NCBI GenBank assembly: GCA_013176395.1
Contig: JABMLP010000003.1
Location: 248,001 to 312,000 of the forward strand
Reading direction: 5' to 3'
DNA length: 64,000 nucleotides
From: Venturia oleaginea
Taxonomy: Eukaryota > Ascomycota > Dothideomycetes > Venturiales > Venturiaceae
The translations under genes and the position numbers were made by a program. Shown here piece after piece: positions 1 to 11,816 of the stretch. The notes beneath the pieces are model-generated. The model worked only from the letters and a program-made list of their open reading frames with translations. It was not told the DNA's origin and searched no databases. Position 1 is the first letter of the stretch. Every line of letters begins with the position of its first letter.

Positions 1-103
1 AGGTGGAATGGTTCGACGGTGCTTCTGTCGATTCGAGTCGTGGTTTTTTGCTTGGTTGAGCTTTGGGAGCGAAGAAGTTATCGAGAGTTCGTTTCTTGGA
101 CAT
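1..103 (-). CDS. 5' end of a PIP-box protein (partial, runs off the left edge)
   Basis: An ATG at 103 on the minus strand opens a frame that stays open to the window edge (34 residues). The visible N-terminus reads MSKKRTLDNFFAPKAQPSKK. The stretch KRTLDNFF fits a PCNA-interacting-peptide (PIP) box placed at the extreme N-terminus, with K in place of the usual Q, followed by a basic KKPR stretch that could be a nuclear localisation signal. N-terminal PIP boxes of this form occur in DNA repair and replication proteins (uracil-DNA glycosylase, DNA ligase I and AlkB-like enzymes among others), so a nuclear DNA repair role is plausible. The rest lies outside the window and the enzyme cannot be named. 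The plus strand is also open here but its translation resembles nothing. Confidence 0.55.
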   Translation of the reverse strand, partial: MSKKRTLDNFFAPKAQPSKKPRLESTEAPSNHST

Positions 104-659
104 TTCGTGCGGATGATCTTGAGTTTGATACGTGCTTTGAATCCTTGTATTTGAAAGGAACTGAGATGGCCCACGTTCGACGCGTCAAAGTTCGCGTTCT
201 TCGATGATATCATTCCGAAATCCAGCCGACTCCTTTTTTAGACTAGCTTACCGTATTCGGTTAAGAAGTGCTAAAAACTCCGATTGGCGAATATAACGGA
301 CTTCTCGGCCCGGCCATAGGTTTGATGATTCCGAGCCTCTGAGCTCTTCGGTCTAAGAACTATCAAAGCCAATTGATAGTCCGAATGGAAGCCATATATC
401 TTCAAGAAAGGAAGTTTTCATGCAATTCTGGCCATTAAAACCGATTGGACGACTGCCAGCATGTCCATTCTCTCTATCGACCTGGGAGGGTCATATTCAT
501 GGGGATATCAATACATTAGTAGATCCGCCTCAAACGCCAACCATAATCTGTCACCCAGAAGTATACGCCAACCTTTCGTTGGAAAACTCCCTCGCTATGT
601 CTATAAATGTTTACTACTCAAAATGCAATTGTCTTCCTTCCCGGGCCCTTTTGCACCTA
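104..659. other. Intergenic stretch, no gene seen
   Basis: This lies between the start of the PIP-box gene (which reads left) and the end of the RNA-dependent RNA polymerase gene (which also reads left). It should hold the promoter of the former and the 3' untranslated region and terminator of the latter. Short open frames here have no coding character. No repeat or RNA gene was recognised. Confidence 0.5.
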
Positions 660-3600
660 TTACTCATCCGAACCATATAGTGCTGCCAATTTGCTCAACC
701 CTGCAGGCTTAGAAACAGAGGCAGTGTTCATGTCGACTTCGAACAATTTAACCTCATCACCAGTCTCCACAGCAAAACCGGCATCTTTTGATTCGGCTTG
801 TATGGGCAACTCTTCATCTTCGACCTCAACATTCTCATTCTCGTCCGAGTCCGATTCATACAGCGCTGCTAATTTATTCAATCCAGAGGGCTTGGAGCTA
901 GAGTTGATATCGATTTCGGCCAGTGTATTCTCCTCACCAGTCTCAGAAGCAGGATCAACGTCTTGTGAACCAAGAGTGACGGAAGCCTCTTCACCTTCAC
1001 TCGGGGTCAAATCCTCATCCTCTTCGGCGCTTCCATCATGTTCATCCTCATCTACGTCATGTATGAGGAGATCTTCATAATTGTCTGGAATCTCCTTGGT
1101 AGGACGCGCAGGCTTCTTGATGTACTCGGAATCATGGCGACGATATTCGATAGCAGCTTCGATCCTCTTCGCCTGCTCAGTATCTTCTTGAGGACGAATG
1201 GGTGATGGCAAGCTGTTGTCCATGTGTTTGTCTTTCTGGAAGAAGTCAATGAGCTCTCCTTTTGGCACCACTCCGTCAGCTGTCTCGATGGCGTCGGGAT
1301 TATCGGCCCCAGCGGCGCCAGCTCGCTTCGTGGTGCGCTTTTGAGCTCCCTGCTGTCTCACGACACTCTCTGAAGAATGGAAGATACCGCTAGCAATCAT
1401 ACCGAGCTCGCGATCGAAGATCCATGGAAAGGACATGAGCGGCATATTTTTGGAGTCCATATTTCTGACTGGGACCTCCATGCCACCGACAAGCTTCGTC
1501 GTCCTACACTCGTCCAAGGCAGCCCGCATTTGGCGCTCTGTAGTCTTGTACATGGCAGTGACAAAGGGCTGGAGTGTTCCAAAGGAATCTCCGCCAGCGG
1601 CGGTGGTACAGATTTCCCTGTACTTACTCTTGATAGAATTGACGATCTGACCCAGCTCTTCAGCAAGAGAGTAGTCTCGCTTCTCTCCATTGTGTGACAT
1701 GACAAACGTGGACCAAACCTCGAATTCAGTATCGATGTCATGCTGGGCCATGATTCTGCGAATGTCGGTGTCGTATTGCTCCTTAAACTCCACTATTCGT
1801 TGGAGCGTCTCTCCGCTAATTTCATGTGCTTGAAGGACGCGTTCATCGAAAGGAGCAGCATAGTCGGGAACGAAGTCGACAAGTTTGACCATGTCATAAA
1901 GCTGGCCCAGAATCTTTCCAGAGTGATATTGGTTCTTCGCATATCTCTTCTCCATGAAATGAGGCCATGTCTTCGGTCTCAAGTCCTGTGGCATCTTAGC
2001 TGGAACTCCGGACTTGTTGAAGTCGACAGCCTGCGAGTGCAACTGAGCCAGTGCAAGACCTGCTGTTGTTAGTTTGAGGGAGACAAAATGAGCATACAGG
2101 AACTTACATTTATCATCCTTGACGCCGAACTCCTGAAGATCAGCCTGAGCGAGATGTGCATGAGCAACTGTGCCGAGATTGTCATTCTTCATATAGCTGA
2201 CGAAGAATTCAGTCATATCCTTGACGGCTACCTTATCTCTGACCCGATGTGGAGTAATAGCTGTGAAATCCATAGCAGGATGGTTCCACTCTTCCGGGGG
2301 CGGAATCAAGTCTTGGTCCCATATGATCCAATAATCATCGCCATCCAAGTCGCCGCCGGAGCACATGTTTCCCAAATCTCGATCGCCAGTTTGAGGCAAG
2401 ACGACCGCGTTTCGGAGATGATGCAATTCTGGTTTGTCGACGGCACGAACGACGCGGATATCTCCTGGATGCAGGGAGGGGTTGCGGGCAATGATACAAA
2501 TACCTTCGATCGGCTCGTAGATACCAGTTTTCTTTTGATCGATGTAGCAGAAGACTTCGGGAAGAGCAGCCATTCTCTCCTCCATAGAAGCATTCTCTGA
2601 TGGCTGCGCATCATTAAAGTGGCCTTTGAGGACCGCGTATTCATCTACACACCCAAGCAGGCAAGCGCCTTGTTCGATCGTTATCTTGGCCTTCTCTTTG
2701 AGGTATTTCACCGTCCAGCTTCGCCAAAGATTGAGTATAGACATCATGAATGGATCCCTCGCTCTCATGAATCCGGCCTTGATCATGCCAGCAATTGTCA
2801 ATGTCATTTGATTAAAGTCAATGCTCTTTTGCAGTTCGGTGAGAGCGACTTGCTCGTCGATCATTGCGTGCGTCAAGTTCTCAAGTTGGGCATCCAGCTT
2901 GTGGCGGAAGACCTCATCTGGTACCTCAAGAGTGGAAAGTACAAGAATGATCTGGCGATTCAGGAAGGCTGTGACGTAGCTCGATGTGCGGATGATCTCT
3001 AAACCTTCGTGAATAGCAGCGAATTTCACTTGGCTTGGGCGAATGTGTATTTCATTTCCTTGAACGTCTGGCGCAATTGCAAGTACTCCTTTGCAACCAC
3101 CGAGTCGAAATTGGTAGATAGAAGGTGGGTCCTCAGTAGAGAGACCAAATTCTTCAGCGATGCGACGAGCGAGATCGGGCGCAATTTTCCCAACGCCATC
3201 GGTGAAGTTGTATCCGTTACGTTCAATGTCGTAGCAGGCAGCATGTTGATCTTGAACAAAAACTGTCGTGTTGATACCTCGTGTGGTGGAGAAGTTCTGT
3301 CCAATACGAGCACAGAATTTGGCAGGAATGGTCTCATCCTTAGGATCCATCTGTCCCAGGTGGTTGAGAAGGATTTGGGTCGACCAATCTGGAGTTGGAG
3401 CAAAAAAGTAAGCACCGTTTTCACGGAATTGGGAGTTTCCAGAGGCAAGATACTCGTACTTCCTGTCACCAAGAACAATCCCATTCTCCATGGCACGTTT
3501 GATCCTCGCAAAGACTTCATCCATGATCTTGTTGTCCTGAGACTGGACTCGGCCATTATCCAGCTCATCGGTGAATCGAATACGAATGAAGCGATCTTGG

Positions 3601-5429
3601 AGGGCACCCCAATGGCGAACTACGCGGTTCGAAATCTCCACCGATGGCGTGGTGTAGTAGATCATGGACGGTGTGACAACAGCTGATCTGGCAAGTGTGC
3701 AATATGGCGGGATCTTCTTTTTGGCTGCACGCCGGCGAACTCTGAGTTGAAAGATTGACATGGGATTGAAGAAACGTCCTTTGGTATCAGAAACTTGTTC
3801 TAGAATACCAACTGCGATCGAGTCATCCAGTTCCGCCAGCTTCTGAAGAAACTCCTCAGAAATGTTGCTTTCATGAAGATACCCATGAGACATGCAGACT
3901 TCGAGCTGATATCTGACCTCGAAGGAAAGCTGTTTGACACCGGTCGACAGTTCAAGAAGCATATCAGAGGCGTTTCTCATTGGATTGCCGGGTCCGTCCA
4001 GAAGTCGCCAGATGGGTATATCGGCGCGAGGAAGCAGCTTGATCTCGTCCCTCACAAGTTTGATATTCCAGTCTCTTAGTGCCTGAGTAAATGCTGGGTG
4101 GTATCTGAGGTCAGACAAAACCATACGGTACGTCGTCCAACGCCCAATGTCAATAATCGCGTCCTCTTTGTGAAGAGAGACCGGGCCTGTTTCGAGCTCA
4201 ACTAAGTTCTCGACGATGTCCGTCTGGCGGTACCATGAGAAACGTTCCCACCACTTAGAATTCTTAGGATTATGTGTCGCCTTGATGTCTTTTGTTTGGC
4301 GATAGAACTCTGGTGGAGATACGAGTGGAAGAATCATAGCCTTCTGCCCGGAGTCTGACTGTTCGTCGTGGATGACAGAGAGCTTGGGCAAAGGCACTTC
4401 AAATCGGAACATGGCTACCTCGGTTTCCTCGAGTCCTGGTCCCAAAGGAACTGTAAGAGGAAATCGGATATCAAGCTCTCTCCTGTACAGATCGAACCTG
4501 AACTCGGCACTTGTGTTGGGTGGTGGTGTGACAGATTTCATGACCATCATGGCGTTCTCGGAATGCATGAAGCCGAATTGTATCATCTCAAGAGGAAGGA
4601 TCTAAGACGAATTAGCAGCCCTTCTTCTGGATCTGAATACCACACGAATCCAGTTGTAAAATGCCAGTCTCTTAACTTAAAATCGCCGTAGTATGTGGGT
4701 GTACTTCCAAAATCGCCAGGAAGCTATCGATATCGATCCTGGATTCGACATGTTGCGTTGTGCAGAGCTACAAGCCTGGAGAGAGATGGCTTGCAAGCGC
4801 GCCGGTATTCGCAAAGTCCCAGGCCTTTAAGATCGACTCCTTGTGGTCAAGCCAGACGAATAGAATTAAGACTTACCATGCATTCTGAGTATTTTACCCT
4901 GGTCATTACTGGACTAGGCTCCATTCTCTCACGTCCCATTAGAGTGACAGTGATGGGGTACTTCCTACTATCGCGCTGGGAGATTAATTTGATGTTCCTT
5001 CGCCAAATCGCCTCCGTTGGAGGTGGACTAAGCCTGTCAGCTTCAAGCTCGCGACCAGCAGGACTAAACTTACCAGAACACGACGAATGACTCGTTATTA
5101 CGATTGATGTCGATGGAAGCAATGTTGCCGTATTTGGCAACGAATTGATGAATCTCCCAAGTACTGAGCTTCGCCTGGAATCCACTTAGTTTGACCTTGA
5201 CATATATCCAATCTTGCCAGCCGCTGTCGTCGTGGGGGCCAAAGTTTCGAGGTCCACGATGAATGTACTGTCTTCTATTCGCATTGTCTTGGTCCGATGA
5301 GGATAGCTCTGAGCGCGGAGGCGGAGAGTCAGTCGAAGATATTGAAGATGTGTTTCCTGGCGACGGGTAGGCAGGACGGTTGTCAATACCATTGACCCGG
5401 CTGGGTCCCCGCATCTGCTGAGGGAGCAT
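660..5429 (-). CDS. RNA-dependent RNA polymerase of the RNA-silencing pathway, with N-terminal RRM
   Basis: Predicted exons on the minus strand are 5429-5074, 5027-4877, 4723-4646, 4601-2108 and 2059-660 (1492 residues; phases agree). The introns of 153, 46, 44 and 48 nt have GT..AG ends, and the last is in frame, so it is invisible as a break. The catalytic motif CSGGDLDGDDYW (about residue 950, DNA near 2335-2352) is the DxDGD motif of eukaryotic RdRPs that make double-stranded RNA for quelling, meiotic silencing or siRNA amplification. Removing the 48-nt intron gives KCLALAQLHSQAVDF, a conserved family block. The N-terminal part (WIYVKVKLSGF ... SFVVF) looks like an RNA-recognition motif as in Rdp1/SAD-1-type enzymes. 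The C-terminus is acidic, with two similar GLxKLAALY repeats. The ATG at 5429 (MLPQQM) is the first convincing start; an upstream exon is possible. I cannot say which RdRP paralogue it is. Confidence 0.9.
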
Positions 5430-7965
5430 GGCGGCGGACTTTGGTTGAGGATGGGTTGGTCGAAAATGAATGGGCTTTGTGGTTGTCAGTGAGATTGTTA
5501 GCATGTGAGCCGGCTGAACTGATGCATACCTCGCTCTCTCAAAGAGCACTGTGCGTCAGTGGGCTTGCTGTTGATGCGTCCATGCCCTTCCGAGATAGTT
5601 GTTGGTGAAAAGTTATGAAGAAGAAATGGAGATGTAGATGTAGTTGAGGTAATGGAAGGTATCCGAATGAGGAATGTATAGATACCGAGGAAGTGAAGAT
5701 CTGCCAGAATTATATAGTGGAAAGAACGTGTGTGAGCCTACTCGTTCCGGAATGGGAGAGAGTGAGGCTGGCCGGGTCAGGTCAGGCTATTGAGGCTACC
5801 CGGCTAAGTCGAGGTCATCACGAAGCACGTATTTTCAAAAGGTTATATATGTTAACAGCAAGATTTGGATAAACTCAAGGCAGTTGTTCATGTCTCAGCA
5901 ATTTGCAATCGGGAGTATTTGCGAATGTTGTTTGTACTCGTACCCGTCGGGACGCTGCAAAGTCACCTTGCGTACCATCACAATTGTTTATTCATCGATT
6001 TACTCAAAGTGAGCGTCTTCTCAGCGTGTTTTGCTGAGTTTAGAATTGGAGCATTCCGCACCGCAAACCATGAAATTCGGCTTCTCATTACAGTCCGGAT
6101 GCGTCTGTGCCAGAGACTGTGCCAGACCCAAGATCAGCAATTTCGATACTATGAGAGCACTGATGTTGTGAACATCAGACGAGAAACCCAAGGCTGCCGG
6201 CGAATGAAGAAGGGGAATAGAGCGTCCGGGCCATATTCAAGGTGTGTGCTTCGGCTCCAGATGTGTGATGCGAAGGTTGCGCCTTTCAAGCGACGGGCTG
6301 CGTGGGGTTGGAGGACGTCGATATCGTCTCGTTTTGGTGTGCTCTACTCAGTGTAATATAATATAGCCTTGCTAAAAGAAAGGAAGGAAAAGCTTACAAT
6401 ATTGTACTATGGTATGATGGGTTTTAAAGGTTAATGAAGCACGGATAGCAGAGTCCTTGTGCCCATGTATGTCCAGATCTACAGCTGCAAGTATCAGTCC
6501 TCCAGTGAGAACCTCGCGGTAGATTTGAGAACGTATACTGGAAGTTTCGACGCTATAGCCACGACAGGGGTGCCAAATTAACGTTCAAAACCCATCATAC
6601 CATAGTATTACCCAGAGTACCCTCGGAAGCTGATTCATCCTTCTTTCTTCTTCTCGCTACACCTTTTGTGTTAGCTTGCTACCAACCATGTCAGCTTTGC
6701 CCTACAACCTCGATTCCCAATCCGTAGTTGTGTATATTGTAACATTCACATCACTGTCTCAAACTCTCTTGGAAATTCGGGGTGCATTACAGAGGGACTC
6801 CCATATTCTGCAGCTACCGGCCCGGTTTGTCCCACTTGCATGGAGAACTCGGACTGCGCGCAGGTACTCGTACGAAGGCAGGAAACAGAGGCTGACGGAG
6901 GCTGACGGAGCCTAATAGACTACTGCAACGATCAAAAGCAAGGCAAAGGGTGCCTCTCGATGATAAGGCATCTCTGCTCAAGGATTGGCGGTTGTTGATG
7001 CGCTTACCTAGGTATGCTGCACCTAAAGAAAAGCCAAAGAAGCCGGAGAGAAGAGAGCCCCCTGGCCCTCGGGCTATTTTAACCACTCAGTCGGGTCCGG
7101 CAGGAAAACAAAGGTACGGACTGCGGAAACCTCCGCTGAAAGATATATGCAGGGGAGTGCCTGCTGGCATACTATGCACTCAACGAGTCTGTCCATTCTC
7201 TCCAACCTCATTGTCTCCCCCTCGCCCATATTATGAACACGTCGGCGTGCCAATCTTGCTGCCGACGCTTCAAGCCCGTGTCAAAGCAACACTCCGAGAT
7301 GCCTTGACTTCGGTCCGCTTGCTTAACCCAGACATCTGTTCACGATGCCTCATCAGAGAGGGTGAGGAATTCTGCTTCTGGTTCTAGCGTAAAGATTAAG
7401 ACCCGACTGTGGCGCTGCTCGACGGCCGGTTTCACCACCCACTCTCTGCATGCGCTCCATAGAATCGCGATGGAGAATTTTACGACCAGGTCAAACTGAT
7501 CTGGCTGTTTTCCTTTTTGCTATCTCAGACATTCTCGAGTCATTAGGCTAACGGGAACTCACGATCCTGAAGTTTGAAACATACAGCGCATGGTCTGGCT
7601 GGGTATGGAGAACGAATTAACGAATCAACTTCGGCTACAGCCAACGCATCTAGCAACCCGTCCACGTAGACGATCGACCATCTGATTGTACGTGCCTTGA
7701 ACGAGCAACAGGTTCCTGGCCATGATGGACCTGCGTAAACGCATTTTGTCCACACCATAACTTCATCACAAACTAACGTGTCAGATAACGTCTCTTCGTC
7801 CGGGATGTTTGGAAGAGCTAGGAACGGACCAGGCTGTTATAATTAACCTCTAAAAGCGCATGAGATTCCGCCCAGCCTCATGGCGTACAAGTCGCAGATG
7901 TTAGTGCTTAACTACAAGTACTATTGGATCCCCACATCAGGTTCGCAAAAGAAATCATCACTTCT
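5430..7965. other. 2.5-kb intergenic region with one MITE, no convincing gene
   Basis: The region lies between the RdRP start (reading left) and the FAD monooxygenase start (reading right), so it should hold both promoters. Open frames of up to about 160 codons exist (for example 5865-6356 and 6950-7387), but they lack ATG starts in good context and their translations look like random composition. A 199-bp inverted-repeat element is listed separately at 6407-6605. Confidence 0.5.
6407..6605. mobile_element. 199-bp MITE with perfect 19-bp terminal inverted repeats
   Basis: CTATGGTATGATGGGTTTT at 6407-6425 is repeated as its exact reverse complement at 6587-6605. A TA dinucleotide flanks both sides (6405-6406 and 6606-6607). 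A further TTAAT match follows inside each arm. There is no coding capacity. Size, perfect ends and TA duplication fit a non-autonomous Tc1/mariner-superfamily MITE. The ends do not match the pogo copies elsewhere in the window, so another transposase would have moved it. Confidence 0.8.
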
Positions 7966-10185
7966 ATGATGGCGGAATTCTGGAGACAGAATAGCAACAA
8001 ACTGCATCGAAAACTCGGCCTTGCTGAAACTTCACCTCAAAAGGCTGAGAATGTCGACTACCACCGTACCCTTACTCCTAAGAGCTCTTATTCCTCCTCA
8101 TACTCGGCCAAGGACTTCATCTCCTTGCTCTCTCAAGAGCGTGCCCAGCAGAAGCAGCTCCAACGGAGAACACAAGAATCGTTGCAACTATTTGATCCTC
8201 TGCGAAGGTCTTCTTCGTCACCACAGTTCAATCCATATCGACAACTACCACCCTCACCACCTCCTCCCACCAGCAGCGATGTATTGGTAGTAGGAGCTGG
8301 GCCCGCAGGATTGATGCTGGCGTATGAATCGTTTCCGTCCTCGAGACTGTGGTAGGGCTAACATGGAATCCAGGTGTAACCTCATCCGGTTTGGAATTAA
8401 TGCGGAGATCATCGACAACAGGCATGAAAAGACGCCAACGGGGAGAGCAGATAGCCTCCAACCAAAGACGGTTGAAACCTTGAAGCAGATGAGGTTGGCC
8501 GATCGTCTACTTATCAAAGGCGTCAAGGTCCATGACGTACGATGTTGGGTAAAGTTGGAACGATTTCCCAGAACAAGAATAGTATTGACTCCGTTTAGCG
8601 ATCACATCCCGATAAACCACTTCATCGGATAAGCAAAGACCGTCAATTCCCATCTTCTTCACTAGACTGCTTAGATCCATATCTTCTCCTCGCGCACCAA
8701 GGATTTGTGGAAGATGTATTCATCAAAGATATCATGGAGCGAGGCGTCGAAGTTCAACGTGAACTAAGTTTCGTCGACTACAAAACAGAAATTGGCCAGA
8801 ACAACCCGGTTGAAGTCATATGCAAAGTTAATTCGTCGCAAGATAAAGAGGTACTGACAACGAGATATCTTGTCGGCTGCGATGGATCTCAAAGCAATGT
8901 GCGCAAGGTCATGGGATCGAGACCTGTGGGGCACTCTTCGGATGTCGTCTGGGCGGTCATTGATGGCGAAATGGAGACAGACTTTCCGGACCTCTTCAGT
9001 AAAGTTGCTATTCATAGCGAAGAATATGGCTCAGTACTTCTCTTTCCGAGGGAGCGAAATTTGACCAGACTCTATGTTGAGATGAGAAGGGATTTGAGGG
9101 AAGGATCCGCCCGAGAGTCTCAGGAAACCGTCATGGCCAGGGCCGAAGCAATTATGGAACCATACTACATTCACTGGCAACATATTGAATGGTTCGGACG
9201 CTATCAAATTGGTCAGAAAGTAGCCTCCAAATTCCAGGACGAAGAGAACAAGATCTTCATCGCAGGCGATGCAACGCAAATGGTGTCTCCAAACGCATCG
9301 CAAGGCATGAATCACTCGTTACACGACTCTTTCAATCTTGCTTGGAAACTCAACCTCGCGGTCCGTGGTGTCGCAAAACCATGTCTTCTCGCCACCTACG
9401 AAGTCGAACGCCGACAGGTAGCCCAAGAGCTTACAGACTTCGATCTAGAGCAGTCCTCAGCATTCGTGGCAACCAGCATACAAACTCCTCGAAATATCAA
9501 ATTCAACTCGGGTTACGCCGCAGAATACGCACCCAGCATCCTCAACAAATGCCAACCCTCAAAAGGCAGTTCCACACTTCCCCTCCGGCCAGGGACAATT
9601 CTCCCGCCCGCTCGCGCAACCCGCTGCATCGATGCCAACCCCGTGGATCTGCACCTCGACATTCCAATGCTCGGCCAATTCCGCCTCTTCTTCTTCGCCA
9701 GAAATCTAATAGATACTTACGATTTTCTCGATATCATGAGTAATCATGCCATCTCCCACAACACACTCCTAGGACGATTGACACATTCAATGAATACATC
9801 ATATACCCTCCAACCACCCCTCGCCGCCGCATCAGACGATTTCATAAGACCGGAACGCTACACGCCCATCTCCGGTCTCTTCACCTTTGCACTTGTACTC
9901 CAGCAGAAATATATTGAAGTGGAGATTGGAGAGATGCCATCTCTTTGGAGGGGGAGTAGTTCCACAGTTTATGCGGACGATGTACCGGAATCTGATACGA
10001 GGGGATTGAGTGTAACGAAGAAATGGATGGGCGGCGTTGATGCTGAGGAGGTTGGGATCATGGTTGTTAGGCCGGATGGGTATGTTGGGTGTTTGAAAAG
10101 GTTCAAGGGGAAGAAGAGTGATGCGTTCAAGGCGGCGAGATGGTTGGATGAGTATTTTGATGGGTTTTTGCAGGCAACTTGTTGA
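7966..10185 (+). pseudogene. Phenol 2-monooxygenase-like FAD enzyme, apparently frameshifted
   Basis: Exon 1 runs 7966-8321, a 52-nt intron (8322-8373, branch CTAAC) follows, and exon 2 starts at 8374. The product is a class A FAD hydroxylase (FAD_binding_3 plus Phe_hydrox_dim fold) that would hydroxylate aromatic substrates with NAD(P)H and O2. Visible motifs are the dinucleotide fold DVLVVGAGPAGLMLA, YLVGCDGS (DG motif) and FIAGDATQMVSPNASQGMN (GD motif, where the usual GDAxH histidine is Q). The frame breaks near 8615-8631. The upstream frame reads to DHIPI and then stops at 8630-8632, while the downstream frame resumes at SKDRQFPSSSLDCLDPYLLL and stays open to 10185. Skipping exactly 17 nt between two ATA triplets would join both halves, so this looks like a small insertion. 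No GT..AG intron restores the phase. It could be a real null allele or an assembly error. Confidence 0.75.
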
Positions 10186-10408
10186 TGGAGGATGTTTTGA
10201 TTAGGCGGTTGTTATGAGCATTTGTTTGGCGTTGACAAAAGGATTAATGTGGATTTTGGGTTAGGAGGAGATACCCTGGTGAGAAGACTCGAATGGTGGG
10301 GACCTGAGGTTATGATGGGACGCTGGTCATCGCCGCATCGGAACATAATGTGCAAACACCTTATGTAAATAGATTCTGTCAGCAGAAACAAACGAATGTT
10401 ATTTGCAT

Positions 10409-11468
10409 TTATTCGGGCTCCTGACCGGACCATTTACTCTTCACCTCGTTAACATTAAATCCACATAACTCCGCTTTCTTCACCAACACTTTCGCCTTGG
10501 CTACAACAGGCACATCAATCATCTTCCCCTCCAGCGTCCAAGCACCCCGTCCCTGTTTATCAGCCTTCTCATCCGCAATAACTACTCGCACAGCCCATTC
10601 CACCTCTTTCTCACTCGGCGAAAACGTTCTCTGAGCAATCTCCACTTGCGTGGGATGAATACATTGTTTTCCATTAAACCCCAGCCCCTTCCCACCAACA
10701 CACTCCTCCTCCAAGGTTTTCAAACCCTGCTCGCTTTTGTAAGTAGTACAAACCAAATCAATCGTCGATGGCAAATCATGTGCCCTCGCCGCCGTCGCAA
10801 TGGCACTTCTCGCATACAAGAATTCTGTCAAAGAAGGCGTTCGTGTCAAGGAGAGGTCTAGAGAGAAATCTTCTGCTGCGAAGATAAGACCGGAGAGGTA
10901 GGGTGATGCTTTACATATTTCATTCAGATTTGAGAGGGACTTTGCTGATTCGATTAAGGCGAGGAGGCGGATTGGGTTTTTGGAGTTGCTAGAGTGTCGT
11001 GAGGGGAGGGTGTGCCGGATTACGTCTGTTACGAAGTGGAGGTCTGATGCTGAGTTTACTTTTGGGATTACGATTGCGTCTATGTTTGGGGCTTGTAACT
11101 ATGTATTTCAGACTCAGCTCTTTTCAGGTTTTCGTAATCAAAATCTGGAGTTGCCTACCACTTCTGTGAGGTCATCTAGCGCCATTCCTGTTTCCACAGC
11201 GTTGATTCGGACGGCTTGTTCTTTAATGCCTTTTGATCTCTCTTGTCCTAGGAATTGACGTAGGTTTAATCGGGCTTCTGCTTTTCGGCCGGGTGTCACG
11301 GAGTCCTCTAGATCGTATGCTACACAGTCTACATTGAGACCTCGAGACTTTTCCAAGAATTTCATCGAGGATCCTGGTACTGTTTCATGGGTAAGTTGTT
11401 GAATACGCAGAGAGTGAGGATGGCCGACCATAGAGAAGAGCTCGCCGAATGATAGAAGAGGAGGCCAT
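10409..11468 (-). CDS. HpcH/HpaI aldolase / citrate lyase beta-like protein (CitE/CLYBL family)
   Basis: Exons on the minus strand are 11468-11429, 11379-11159 and 11098-10409, giving 316 residues with matching phases. Introns are 49 and 60 nt with GT..AG ends. The family acts on acyl-CoA substrates such as citramalyl-CoA or malyl-CoA through a Mg2+-dependent TIM barrel. Family blocks in order are [29 protein letters not shown] (metal-binding ED), [24 protein letters not shown] (second acidic metal ligand pair), IDLVC and [13 protein letters not shown] near the C-terminus. The first intron interrupts the YVPGSS block, which fixes the short first exon ([13 protein letters not shown]). The N-terminus is short and could be a weak mitochondrial presequence, as in CLYBL. 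The gene is divergent from TAF7. Confidence 0.9.
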
Positions 11469-11816
11469 TATCGAAAAGGAGAAAATAAGAGATTTTAGGT
11501 CGAAAGAACTTTAGATAATTTGATCAAAGATGAGGAATCACAATCAAGGTATGGTGTTGCGGGGAAGTGAGGTTATTTGCCGGTCGAAAGGGGTAATCAC
11601 GCCGGGATCTTGAGATACATTCACCTCACTTTCACGAGTGTGAAGATTTTCACCAAGTGTTGTGTTCTTGCATATCGGCGACTTGACATTGATTGGCATT
11701 CAGATGGATGTTGTAGTCCAGGCCACGTGGTCTCATACGTCTCTATACCTTGACGAGCACCTTATATATCCACAACTTCCCGCCTGCACAGTCCTCCTCT
11801 CCTTTACACCAGCAAT
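11469..11816. promoter_or_regulatory. Divergent promoter region between the CitE-like gene and TAF7
   Basis: The 348 bp between the two ATGs must serve both directions. On the plus side a TATATA stretch (about 11764-11769) sits roughly 50 nt before the TAF7 ATG and is followed by a pyrimidine-rich leader (CCTCCTCTCCTTTACACC), typical of a fungal core promoter. No other site was recognised. Confidence 0.4.

Noticed and set aside
5504..5549. Longer RdRP N-terminus starting at 5549
   Set aside because: The codon at 5549 is GTG, and the stretch above 5429 contains intron-like sequence; MLPQQM at 5429 is the better start.
5865..6356. 163-codon plus-strand frame upstream of the RdRP
   Set aside because: The first codon is TTG and no motif or family resemblance is visible.
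6950..7387. 145-codon plus-strand frame
   Set aside because: It starts at a non-ATG codon, has Pro/Arg-rich random composition, no domain and no splice context. An overlapping minus frame is equally long.
8581..8668. An intron explaining the frame break in the FAD monooxygenase
   Set aside because: The only plausible GT..AG pair (starting GTATTG, ending CACTAG) gives the wrong phase and removes the conserved DHIPI block.
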